Shown: positions 26,758-34,412 of the stretch, in pieces
How the letters are laid out: the number at the start of each line of letters is the position of its first letter
How positions within the stretch are numbered: position 1 is the first letter of the stretch
Source: Variovorax sp. OAS795
GTDB lineage: Bacteria > Pseudomonadota > Gammaproteobacteria > Burkholderiales > Burkholderiaceae_C
NCBI RefSeq assembly: GCF_040546685.1
Contig: NZ_JBEPOH010000002.1
Span: 761,894 to 825,893 of the forward strand
Direction of reading: 5' to 3'
Length of the DNA stretch: 64,000 nucleotides
Translations under genes and position numbers: made by a program
Notes under the pieces: model-generated
The model's database searches: none
What the model was told of the DNA's origin: nothing
What the model saw: the letters and a program-made list of their open reading frames with translations, nothing else

Positions 26758-27885
26758 ATGACGACAACCTCCTTCCACGCATCGCTCAACCGCGCGCGCC
26801 GCACGGTGTTCGCAGCCGCCTTGGCCGCAGGCCTCGCGGTCCTTTCGGGCCACGCGATGGCCGACGATTTCCTCCAGCTTGCAAAGAGCAAGGTCGCGGC
26901 GGCGACGGCCGCCAAGACCAAGTGGGACGGCCCCACCACGGGCCCCAAGGCCGTGGCCGACAAGACCATCGTGTTCGTCGCGTCGGACATGCGCAACGGC
27001 GGCGTGCTCGGCGTGTCCAAGGGTGTGGAAGAGGCCACCAAGGTCATCGGCTGGAAGGTGCGCGTGCTCGATGGGCAGGGCACGGTGCAGGGCCGCACCG
27101 CGGCCTTCAACCAGGCGATGGCGCTCAAGCCGGCCGGCATTTTGCTCGGCGGCTTCGACGCCAAGGAACAGGCCACCAGCGTGAAGAAGGCGACCGAGGC
27201 CAAGGTTCCGGTGGTCGGCTGGCATGCCGCGAAGGAATCGGGTGCGGTCGACGGCCTGTTCTTCAACGTGACGACCAACGCGCAGGACGTGGCGGAGATT
27301 GCCGCGCTCTATGCGGTCGCCAAGTCGGACGGCAAGGCCGGCGTGGTGGTCTTCACCGACTCCGCGTATGCGGTGGCCATCGCCAAGTCGAACGCCATGG
27401 CCGAGGTCATCAAGAAGTGCGCCGGCTGCACGCTGCTGGGCGTGGAGGACACGCCGCTGGCCGACACCTCCACCCGCATGCCGCAGCTGACCACGTCGCT
27501 GATCCAGCGGCACGGTGCCAAGTGGACCTATTCGCTCGGCATCAACGACCTGTACTTCGACTTCATGGGCCCCACCCTGCAGTCGGCCGGCGCGGTGGCC
27601 AAGGACCTGCAGAACCTCTCGGGCGGCGACGGCTCGGAGTCGGCCTACCAGCGCATCCGCAGCAAGCGCTTCCAGGCCGGCACGGTGCCCGAGCCGCTGA
27701 GCCTGCACGGCTGGCAGATGGTCGACGAGATCAACCGGGCGCTGGGCGGCCAACAGCCCAGCGGCTACTCCACGCCGGTGCACCTGGTGACGGCCGAGAA
27801 CATTGCGAGCGACGGCGGACCGGCGAACAGCTTCGATCCGGGCAACGGCTACCGCGACGCCTACAAGCGCATCTGGGGCAAGTAG
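26758..27885 (+). CDS. CUT2 sugar ABC transporter substrate-binding protein
   Basis: A 375-residue periplasmic protein of the RbsB/LacI-like fold (Peripla_BP_4 type). Signal peptide ends near GHAMA. Motifs: KTIVFVASDMRNGGVLGVSKGVEEA, DGQGTVQGRTAAFNQAMALKP, VVGWHA, and INDLYFDFMGP. It is the last gene of the co-directional block that begins at 15816, 42 bp after the permease. The ligand is unknown, probably a sugar related to the SMP-30 substrate. Confidence 0.92.
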   Translation: MTTTSFHASLNRARRTVFAAALAAGLAVLSGHAMADDFLQLAKSKVAAATAAKTKWDGPTTGPKAVADKTIVFVASDMRNGGVLGVSKGVEEATKVIGWKVRVLDGQGTVQGRTAAFNQAMALKPAGILLGGFDAKEQATSVKKATEAKVPVVGWHAAKESGAVDGLFFNVTTNAQDVAEIAALYAVAKSDGKAGVVVFTDSAYAVAIAKSNAMAEVIKKCAGCTLLGVEDTPLADTSTRMPQLTTSLIQRHGAKWTYSLGINDLYFDFMGPTLQSAGAVAKDLQNLSGGDGSESAYQRIRSKRFQAGTVPEPLSLHGWQMVDEINRALGGQQPSGYSTPVHLVTAENIASDGGPANSFDPGNGYRDAYKRIWGK

Positions 27886-27893
27886 GACGCAAC

Positions 27894-27909
27894 ACGCCGC
27901 ACGCGGCGT
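27894..27909. terminator. Short GC hairpin between convergent genes
   Basis: ACGCCGC-AC-GCGGCGT lies between the stop of the binding protein (27885) and the stop of the convergent ABC ATPase (27910). The loop is very short and no T-run follows, so a terminator role is only possible. Confidence 0.25.
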
Positions 27910-28557
27910 TCAGCGAAGCGGCAGCTCGATGCAGCCGGCGAGCCGGACCTGCGGCACGTGGCCGAGGCGCGCGCTGCTCGCAATGACGATCGCATGGCCC
28001 GGGCGCGCCGCGCGCGATGCGATGGTCTTCCACAGGCAGCCGATCGACCGCGCATCGAGCGCGCCTTCGGGTTCGTCCAAGAGCACCAGCGGCCGGCCCG
28101 AAGACAGCGCGGCGGCGAGCCAGACCTTGCGCTTCGACCCGGTCGAGAGCATGTACATCGGCTTGTCGATGTGCGCGGTGAGCGAGAAGCCTTCGACCAG
28201 CGTCTGCCACAGCGCCGCATCGAAGGCCCCATCGCCCTCGCCCAGCATGGCCGTGCAGTCGCGCGCGGTGACCTGGTCGAACGCCTCGGTGGCCGGATCG
28301 CAGAAGAACACCTGGCGCCTGTAGGCGGAGGGTGCGGCGGCGAGGCTTGCGCCCGCCAGCGCCAGCGTGCCGGAAGCGGGCAGGGTGCCCGCGATCACGC
28401 GCAGCAGGGTCGATTTTCCGCTGCCCGTGTCGCCATGGAGCAGCGTGACGCCTTCGCCCACCGAGGCGCTCCAGCCCGATGCCAGCGCGGGCTGGCCCGG
28501 GTAGGCAAAGCCCACGCCGTCGAGCCGGAGGATGGGAGGGGGCGTCGGAGAATTCAT
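27910..28557 (-). CDS. Lone ABC transporter ATP-binding protein
   Basis: A 215-residue ATPase. Walker A GDTGSGKST, a Q-loop region lacking the usual Gln context (FFCDPATEAF), signature LSTGSKRK, Walker B LVLLDEP, and a degenerate switch (IVIASSARLG, no His). The LSTG signature and short length recall CcmA/ABC-2-type ATPases. No permease is next to it, so its partner is unknown. The ATG at 28557 has AAGG nine bases upstream. It is transcribed towards the sugar operon and divergent from the DUF3883-like gene. Confidence 0.8.
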   Translation of the reverse strand: MNSPTPPPILRLDGVGFAYPGQPALASGWSASVGEGVTLLHGDTGSGKSTLLRVIAGTLPASGTLALAGASLAAAPSAYRRQVFFCDPATEAFDQVTARDCTAMLGEGDGAFDAALWQTLVEGFSLTAHIDKPMYMLSTGSKRKVWLAAALSSGRPLVLLDEPEGALDARSIGCLWKTIASRAARPGHAIVIASSARLGHVPQVRLAGCIELPLR

Positions 28558-28696
28558 GTGCAGGGGCCTTTCGCCCGATTCTGCCTCGGACCGCCAGCGC
28601 CGTAACAGCGTGTGCGAACGCGCCGGCAGCCGGCGAAGGCGGGCGTCGATACGGCATACTCCCACCCCCCGATTCGCCAAAAAAAACCCCCACTGC

Positions 28697-29614
28697 ATGG
28701 ACAAGGAAGTCGACCCCTCCGTACTCGCCGTCATCGATGAGATGCGACTCTCGGGACCGCGCCTCACGCCGGTCGAGATCGTCGCCAAGATGGGCGTGTT
28801 CGACGCGCGCGACAAGCCGTTCGACCAGGCCTGGCTCGCGACCGGCGACAACGTGATTGCCACCGTCTGGGCGGAATACGTGAGCGTCGGCGAAGGCGGG
28901 CGCTGGTTCTGCCTCGAGTCGCTGGACGTGCAGCGGCGCGCCGCCGGCGGCGACCGCACGCCGCACCAGGTCCAGCGCGCGAAGGATCGCCTTGCGCTGC
29001 TCAAGCGCACCTTCGATGCAGAGCAGGGCTTCCGGGCCGTGCTGCAGACCAACCGCGTGCCGATCGCCGAGCTCGAGAGCAACAAGGCCGCGAAGGTCTC
29101 GACGCGGGTGCGCGACGAGAGCGAATGGCATGTGGCCGTGTGGGAGCCGCTGCAAAAACTCGCGGTGCTGGTGCGCGGCCCGCGCGGCTGGGTTCCGGGC
29201 GAAACCGACATCCAGGCCGCCCGGGCGCGGGGTGGCGTGCCCGCCAACGCGCCGGAAGCGCAGGCGGCTTCCGGCCAGGCCTCGCGCGAAGACGTGCAGG
29301 CCGCCGCAACGGCCTATGTCATGCGCCACTTCAAGGGCTACGGCTACAACGCCGAGGACGTGAGCAGCCAGGGCCTGGGCTACGGCATCGAAGTCTCGAA
29401 CGCCAAGGGTGCAACGCTTCTCCGGGTCGTGGTGAAGGGCACCGCCACGGGCCTGCCGGCGTTCCAGCTCACGGACGAGGAACGCGCGGGTTCCGCGCGC
29501 GAGCCGCTCTGGCGCCTGCTGGTCGTCTCCGATGCGCTCGGTCCCACGGCGCAGCACAAGATCTACAAGGCGTCTGAAATGGTGCAGGCGCCGGGCTTCG
29601 ATCCGATTTCATAG
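28697..29614 (+). CDS. DUF3883 (NO VEIN C-terminal)-like protein
   Basis: A 305-residue cytosolic-looking protein. The N-terminal about 180 residues (MDKEVDPSVLAVIDEMRLS...) have no motif I recognise. The C-terminal part (REDVQAAATAYVMRHFKGYG, then EDVSSQGLGYGIEVSN, then LRVVVKG, then LWRLLVVSD) follows the DUF3883 pattern, suspected to be a PD-(D/E)xK-nuclease-like fold. The usual Asp and Glu-x-Lys are changed here (IEVS and VVKG), so catalysis is doubtful. DUF3883 domains often occur in defence loci, but nothing else here suggests one. The start was chosen at the ATG just after a C-rich leader. A clear terminator follows. Confidence 0.6.
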   Translation: MDKEVDPSVLAVIDEMRLSGPRLTPVEIVAKMGVFDARDKPFDQAWLATGDNVIATVWAEYVSVGEGGRWFCLESLDVQRRAAGGDRTPHQVQRAKDRLALLKRTFDAEQGFRAVLQTNRVPIAELESNKAAKVSTRVRDESEWHVAVWEPLQKLAVLVRGPRGWVPGETDIQAARARGGVPANAPEAQAASGQASREDVQAAATAYVMRHFKGYGYNAEDVSSQGLGYGIEVSNAKGATLLRVVVKGTATGLPAFQLTDEERAGSAREPLWRLLVVSDALGPTAQHKIYKASEMVQAPGFDPIS

Positions 29615-29635
29615 CCGGCAACCTGCCGGTTGCCC

Positions 29636-29671
29636 AAAAGGCGGCACCCCGCACGGGTCGCCGCCTTTTTT
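29636..29671 (+). terminator. Intrinsic terminator
   Basis: A perfect 10-bp stem AAAAGGCGGC / GCCGCCTTTT with a 14-base loop, ending in a TTTTTT run (29666-29671). It is 22 bp after the stop at 29614 and is the clearest rho-independent terminator in the window. Confidence 0.85.
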
Positions 29672-29865
29672 GCGTCCATTTTTGTGACGGATCTTTTCAG
29701 GGCCAGCCGCGCACGCAGTGGAAACCTCGCACCCTGCGCAAGCGGCTTTGGCTGACACCGAGGCCCTTGCAATCTGGAAAAAATGACTGCAAGGAAGCCG
29801 GTCTCCGGTTCCATTCTCCGCTCTCGTTTGTTCATTCATTCCCTCCCGAGGAGACTGTCTTGACG

Positions 29866-30936
29866 ATGAAGATCGCGCAGATCGCCCCCTTGTACGAAGC
29901 CGTGCCGCCACGGCTCTACGGCGGCACCGAACGGGTTGTCGCGCACCTGGCCAACGCGCTGGTCGACCTGGGCCACGAGGTCACGCTGTTCGCCTCCGCC
30001 GAAACGCAGACCCGGGCCCGGCTGGCGCCCACGCGCGCACAGGCCCTGCGCCTGGACCCGGCGCCGTTGAAGTCCGACCTGGCGAGCCACATGAGCATGC
30101 TGCACGAGGTGCGGCGGCGCGCGGACGAATTCGACGTGCTGCATTTCCATGTCGACCTGCTGCACTTCCCCTTCTTCGAGCACATGGCGGCCCGCACGCT
30201 CACCACGCTCCATGGCCGCCTGGACATCGCCGACCTGCCCGGCGCCTACATGCGCTGGAAGCAGTATCCGCTGGTGTCGATCTCGCGGCACCAGCGCAAG
30301 CCGCTGCCCTTTGCCAACTGGTTCGCGACCATTGCGCACGGGATCGACCCGGCGCCGTATGCGTTCTCGCCGGAGCCCGGCGGCTATCTCGCGTTCCTCG
30401 GCCGCATCTCGCCGGAGAAGCGGCCGGACCGCGCCATCGCTATCGCCACCCGGGCCGGCGTGCCGCTCAGGATCGCGGCCAAGGTCGATGCGGCCGACGC
30501 GCGCTATTTCGAGCGCGAGATCCGGCCGCTGCTGGACAACCCGCTGGTCGAGTTCATCGGCGAAATCGGCGATGGCGACAAGGCCGCTTTTCTCGGCGGT
30601 GCGCGCGCGCTGCTCTTTCCGATCGACTGGCCCGAGCCCTTCGGGCTCGTGATGATCGAGGCCATGGCCTGCGGCACGCCGGTGATCGGATGGCGCTGCG
30701 GCTCGGTGCCCGAAGTGATCGAGCATGGCGTGAGTGGGCTCATCGTCGACGACGAGGCCCAGGCCGTCGAGGCGGTGCATGCCGTGGGCGCGCTCGATCG
30801 CCGCCGCGTGCGGCAGGCGTTCGAGCTGCGGTTCTCGGCGCATGCGATGGCCAGCGCCTATGTCGCGCAGTACGCACGCCTTGCCGGCGGGAGCGTGCTG
30901 CCCCCCCACGGCGAGCTCTGCCCAGAGGCCGCATGA
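29866..30936 (+). CDS. GT4-type glycosyltransferase
   Basis: A 356-residue GT-B protein. N-terminal domain: MKIAQIAPLYEAVPPRLYGGTERVVAHL; C-terminal: YLAFLGRISPEKRPDRAI and the GT4 E-x7-E motif EPFGLVMIEAMACGTPVIGW (about 253-270). It would transfer a sugar from a nucleotide donor. GAGGAG lies 12 bp before the ATG; a TTG at 29860 lies 6 bp from it and could be the true start (two extra codons). The gene overlaps the debranching-enzyme gene by 4 bp, a pairing I know from other proteobacteria near trehalose/glucan metabolism. A 7-bp dyad CCTTGCA/TGCAAGG (29765-29794) lies in the leader. Confidence 0.9.
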   Translation: MKIAQIAPLYEAVPPRLYGGTERVVAHLANALVDLGHEVTLFASAETQTRARLAPTRAQALRLDPAPLKSDLASHMSMLHEVRRRADEFDVLHFHVDLLHFPFFEHMAARTLTTLHGRLDIADLPGAYMRWKQYPLVSISRHQRKPLPFANWFATIAHGIDPAPYAFSPEPGGYLAFLGRISPEKRPDRAIAIATRAGVPLRIAAKVDAADARYFEREIRPLLDNPLVEFIGEIGDGDKAAFLGGARALLFPIDWPEPFGLVMIEAMACGTPVIGWRCGSVPEVIEHGVSGLIVDDEAQAVEAVHAVGALDRRRVRQAFELRFSAHAMASAYVAQYARLAGGSVLPPHGELCPEAA

Positions 30937-33083
30937 GCATGAGCGATGAAGTGCCCGCGACCGAACAGGCGGAGCCGGCGCCCGAGCGTGCGGTGCAGCA
31001 CGCCTTCGTGCTCAAGGAGGGCGACACCTACTTCGTGATGGACGGGCACGGCGACGTGGGCGGCGGCGTGGACGGGCTCTTCCACGACGACACGCGCATG
31101 CTGTCGACCTTCGTGCTGCGGCTGAACGGCGCGCGGCCCTCGCTGCTGTCCAGCGGCGTGAGCCAGGACAACGTGTTCTTCACCGCGAACCTCACCAACC
31201 ACCCGCTGCCGGTGCTCGGCTCCACCTCGATGCCGCAAGGCGTGATCCACCTGGAGCGCAGGCGCTTTCTCTGGGGCGCGCGGCTGTACGAGCGGCTGCG
31301 GCTCGTGAACTACAGCGACCAGCCCGCGGAGGCGCCGCTCACGCTGCAGTTCGGCGCGGACTTTCGCGACATGTTCGAGGTGCGCGGCCAGCAGCGCGCG
31401 CGGCGCGGCGAGTTCGGTGTGCCCGATGTCGGCGTGCAGGGCGTGGAGCTGCGCTACGAAGGGCTCGACACGGTGCTGCGGCGGGCCTGCATCAACTTCT
31501 CGCAGGTGCCGCAGCAGCTGGACACAGGCGCCGCGGCCTTCACCGTGCCGCTCGCGGCGCACGGCCATTGGACGCTCTACATCGAAGTGGGCAACGTGCC
31601 CGCGCTGCCGTCTGCCGAACGGTACCGCCAGGCGTGCGCGCTCGCGCGCTGGCGCATGCGCGCGCGGCAGCGTCGCGGCTCGCGGCTGGAGAGCTCGGGC
31701 CGCCTGTTCCAGGCCTGGCTGGACCGTTCGCGCGCCGACCTCGCCTTGCTCACGACCGACCTGCCGACCGGGCCCTATCCGTACGCCGGCATCCCGTGGT
31801 TCTCGACGCCCTTTGGACGCGATGCCATCGTGACAGCCTTCCAGACGCTGTGGATCGACCCGCGGCTGGCGCAGGGCGTGCTGGAATTTCTTGCGGCGCG
31901 GCAGTCGCGCCAGACCTCGAGCTTTCGCGATGCGGAGCCCGGAAAGATCATGCACGAGACCCGCAAGGGCGAGATGGCCGCCGTCGACGAGCTGCCCTTC
32001 GGCCAGTACTACGGCGGGGTCGACACCACGCCGCTCTTCGTGGCGCTGGCGGGCGCCTATGCGCAGCGCACCGCGGACCACGCCACCATCGACCGCATAT
32101 GGCCCGCGCTGCTCGCGGCCTGTGCATGGATGGAGCGCAACATGGCGCGCCATCCCGATGGCCTGCTCGCCTACCAGCGCGGCGAGACCAGCGGCCTGGT
32201 GAACCAGGGCTGGAAGGACAGCCACGACTCCATCTTCCATGCCGACGGCCGCACGCCCGAAGGACCGATCGCGCTCGTCGAGGTGCAAGGCTATGTGTAT
32301 GCCGCCTTCCTGGCCATGGCGTCGATCGCCGAGTGGCGCGTCGAAGCCGGCGCGGCGCACTGGCGCCAGCGCGCGGCCGCGATGCGCGTCGCGGTCGAGA
32401 AGCGCTTCTGGCTCGACGACCTGCAGTTCTATGCACTGGCGATCGACGGTGGCAACCAGCCCTGCCGCGTGCGCGCTTCCAATGCGGGGCACCTGCTGTT
32501 CACCGGCCTGCCGATCATGGAGCGTGCCCTGGCCGTGGGCCGGCAGCTGCTGTCGCCGGCCTTTGCCTCGGGCTGGGGCATCCGCACCTTGCCCGTCGAG
32601 GCGGTGCGCTTCAACCCGATGTCGTACCACAACGGGTCGGTGTGGCCGCACGATGCCGCGCTGTGCGCGGCCGGCATCGCGCGCTACGGCGAGCGCGACG
32701 GCGTGGTGCGCATCCTGGACAACCTGTTCGAATCGGCTGCGCACTTCGGCATGCGGCTGCCCGAATTGTTCTGCGGCTTCGACCGGCAGCCTGGCCAGTC
32801 GCCGATCGCGTATCCCGTGGCCTGCCTGCCGCAGGCGTGGGCGGCGGGGTCGGCGTTCATGCTGCTGCAAGCCTGCCTCGGCCTGCAGGTCGACGGCATC
32901 CGGCGCCAGGTGACCATCGTGCACCCGCGGCTGCCGGCCGACATCGACCAGCTGCATGTGCGGCAGCTGCACGTCGGCGATGCGCGCGTGGACCTGCATT
33001 TCCAGCGGCTCGAAGACCGGATCGTGGTGGTGGCGCAAACGTCGCCGGGCGGTCCCAAAGTGGCGGTGAACCTGCAGCTCTAG
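30933..33083 (+). CDS. Glycogen debranching (amylo-alpha-1,6-glucosidase-like) protein
   Basis: A 716-residue protein. The N-terminal domain (DTYFVMDGHGDVGGGVDGLFHDDTRMLSTFVLRLNG) matches the GDE_N_bis type; the C-terminal two-thirds is an (alpha/alpha)6 barrel with GIPWFSTPFGRDAIVT, GWKDSHDS and YHNGSVWPHDAALCAAGI. Such proteins act on alpha-1,6 or related glucan branches, or on glucosylglycerate-like sugars. It overlaps the GT4 gene (ATGA) and is intact. Gene pairing suggests that the two build or trim one soluble glucan or glucoside (inference). Confidence 0.88.
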   Translation: MSMSDEVPATEQAEPAPERAVQHAFVLKEGDTYFVMDGHGDVGGGVDGLFHDDTRMLSTFVLRLNGARPSLLSSGVSQDNVFFTANLTNHPLPVLGSTSMPQGVIHLERRRFLWGARLYERLRLVNYSDQPAEAPLTLQFGADFRDMFEVRGQQRARRGEFGVPDVGVQGVELRYEGLDTVLRRACINFSQVPQQLDTGAAAFTVPLAAHGHWTLYIEVGNVPALPSAERYRQACALARWRMRARQRRGSRLESSGRLFQAWLDRSRADLALLTTDLPTGPYPYAGIPWFSTPFGRDAIVTAFQTLWIDPRLAQGVLEFLAARQSRQTSSFRDAEPGKIMHETRKGEMAAVDELPFGQYYGGVDTTPLFVALAGAYAQRTADHATIDRIWPALLAACAWMERNMARHPDGLLAYQRGETSGLVNQGWKDSHDSIFHADGRTPEGPIALVEVQGYVYAAFLAMASIAEWRVEAGAAHWRQRAAAMRVAVEKRFWLDDLQFYALAIDGGNQPCRVRASNAGHLLFTGLPIMERALAVGRQLLSPAFASGWGIRTLPVEAVRFNPMSYHNGSVWPHDAALCAAGIARYGERDGVVRILDNLFESAAHFGMRLPELFCGFDRQPGQSPIAYPVACLPQAWAAGSAFMLLQACLGLQVDGIRRQVTIVHPRLPADIDQLHVRQLHVGDARVDLHFQRLEDRIVVVAQTSPGGPKVAVNLQL

Positions 33084-33110
33084 CGCAGCGGAGCGCGTGG
33101 TGGCGCGGCC

Positions 33111-33893
33111 TCAGGCCCTGCGCCTGAACAGCGCCGAGGCACCGCTGGCATGCGCCACGTCCTCGGCCGCCGAGAGCAGCGCGGGGCCGAGTGCGAGCAT
33201 GCGTTCTTCGGTCAGGCGCACCACAGGCCCGGCGATGGTGATGACGCCGATCGCCGCGCCATTGCCGCTGCGCACCGGCGCGGCCATGGCGCTCATGCCG
33301 GGTGCGAACACCTCGTTGATCATCGCGAAGCCGCGCTTGCGTGCCGCGCGCAGGCAGGCGAGCAGCGCCTTGACGCTGGTGGGCGCCTTGGGGCCATAGT
33401 CCTCGGGTTGGCCGAAGCCTTGCCGCGCCACGAGCTGCAGCGCCTGTTCGTCGCTCAATGTCGAGAGCCACGCATGGCCCGCCGAGCTGCATGACAGGTT
33501 CACCGACAGGCCCATGTCCGGGTCGTAGCGCAGGCCGCGCAGGGCGCCCTGCGCCTTGGCCACGAAGGTGAGCTCGTCCCCGTCGACCACCGCGAGCCGG
33601 ACCAGCTCGCCGGCTTCGGCCGCGAGCCGGTCGAGCAGCGGCTGGGCCACGTCCACGATGCCGCTGTTGCTCAGGAAGCTCAGGCCGAGTGACACCAGCT
33701 TGATGGTCAGCATGTAGTCGCCATGGCTCTGGTCCTGCCGCACGTAGCCGCAGCGGATCAACTCGACCAGCAGGCGGTGGGTGGCGCTCAGCGGCATGCC
33801 GAGCTCGGCCGAGAGCGCGGAAAGGGCGCGGCCTTCCGGGTGGGCGGCGAGATGCTCAAGCACCTTGAAGCTGCGTTCGAGGATGGCGGTCAT
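33111..33893 (-). CDS. IclR family transcriptional regulator
   Basis: A 260-residue protein: HTH (ILERSFKVLEHLAAHPEGRALSALSAELGMPLSATHRLL) and IclR effector domain (VFAPGMSAMAAPVRSGNGAAIGVITIAGP). It lies downstream of the NTF2-like and flavin hydroxylase genes on the same strand and probably helps control the aromatic-type region. A dyad that fits the IclR consensus lies 60 bp upstream at 33954-33968, which suggests autoregulation. The ATG at 33893 begins the typical MTAILERS start; the ribosome site is weak. Confidence 0.92.
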   Translation of the reverse strand: MTAILERSFKVLEHLAAHPEGRALSALSAELGMPLSATHRLLVELIRCGYVRQDQSHGDYMLTIKLVSLGLSFLSNSGIVDVAQPLLDRLAAEAGELVRLAVVDGDELTFVAKAQGALRGLRYDPDMGLSVNLSCSSAGHAWLSTLSDEQALQLVARQGFGQPEDYGPKAPTSVKALLACLRAARKRGFAMINEVFAPGMSAMAAPVRSGNGAAIGVITIAGPVVRLTEERMLALGPALLSAAEDVAHASGASALFRRRA

Positions 33894-33953
33894 GGGGTGC
33901 GGAGAATGGCAGGCAGTCGCCACTCTAGCGCTTTTGCCAAGTGTTTTCACCGA

Positions 33954-33968
33954 CGGAAAACGTTTCCA
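33954..33968. promoter_or_regulatory. Candidate IclR-type operator
   Basis: CGGAAAACGTTTCCA matches the known IclR box (TGGAAA-N3-TTTCCA) in all but the first base. It lies upstream of the iclR-type gene start (33893). A TTGCCA/TGGCAA inverted repeat (33934-33939 and 33972-33977) surrounds it with a different centre. Confidence 0.5.
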
Positions 33969-34013
33969 GCGTGGCAAGGCCGGGCAAGAGACCGAACGCC
34001 TCCTGTGAGGCGC

Positions 34014-34412
34014 TCAGGTCACGCTCATCACCAGCGGCGTGGTCTGGAAGGCCAGCTGGCGCCAGCGGCCCTCGTGCTCGGTCCAGACCTGCATCACGCG
34101 CGAATCGATGCGCACGGTGCCGCTGCCGTCCTTGCGCACGGCCACCAGCAGCTGCCGGCCGGTCATGAGCGCGCTAGCGCCGAGCAGCTGCACTTTCAGT
34201 TCGGAGCGCTCGACCTGCCGGTAGTCGACGTGCGTGCCGCCCGAGCGGAAGTAGCTCTCGCAGTCGTCGACCTGGCCCTTGGCATGCACATGCGTGAGCG
34301 CCGGATGAAGGATCTCGCGCAGCCGCGCGAAGTCGCGGCGCATCATGGCGTCGCAGCGTTCCGCTTCCAGGCCGAGCAGCAGGGCCTCGGTGCCGTTGAA
34401 GGCCTCTGTCAT
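34014..34412 (-). CDS. NTF2-like (SnoaL/DUF4440) protein
   Basis: A 132-residue cone-shaped NTF2-fold protein: LGLEAERCDAMMRRDFARLREILHPALTHVHAKGQVDDCESYF is the typical N-terminal pattern. Such proteins act as small isomerases, dehydratases or binding partners. It overlaps the flavin hydroxylase stop by 4 bp (ATGA), so it is made with it and probably serves the same pathway. Confidence 0.88.
   Translation of the reverse strand: MTEAFNGTEALLLGLEAERCDAMMRRDFARLREILHPALTHVHAKGQVDDCESYFRSGGTHVDYRQVERSELKVQLLGASALMTGRQLLVAVRKDGSGTVRIDSRVMQVWTEHEGRWRQLAFQTTPLVMSVT

Noticed and set aside
28697..29614. Restriction or defence island around the DUF3883-like gene
   Set aside because: No methylase, helicase, toxin or other defence gene is adjacent, and flanks are metabolic genes.
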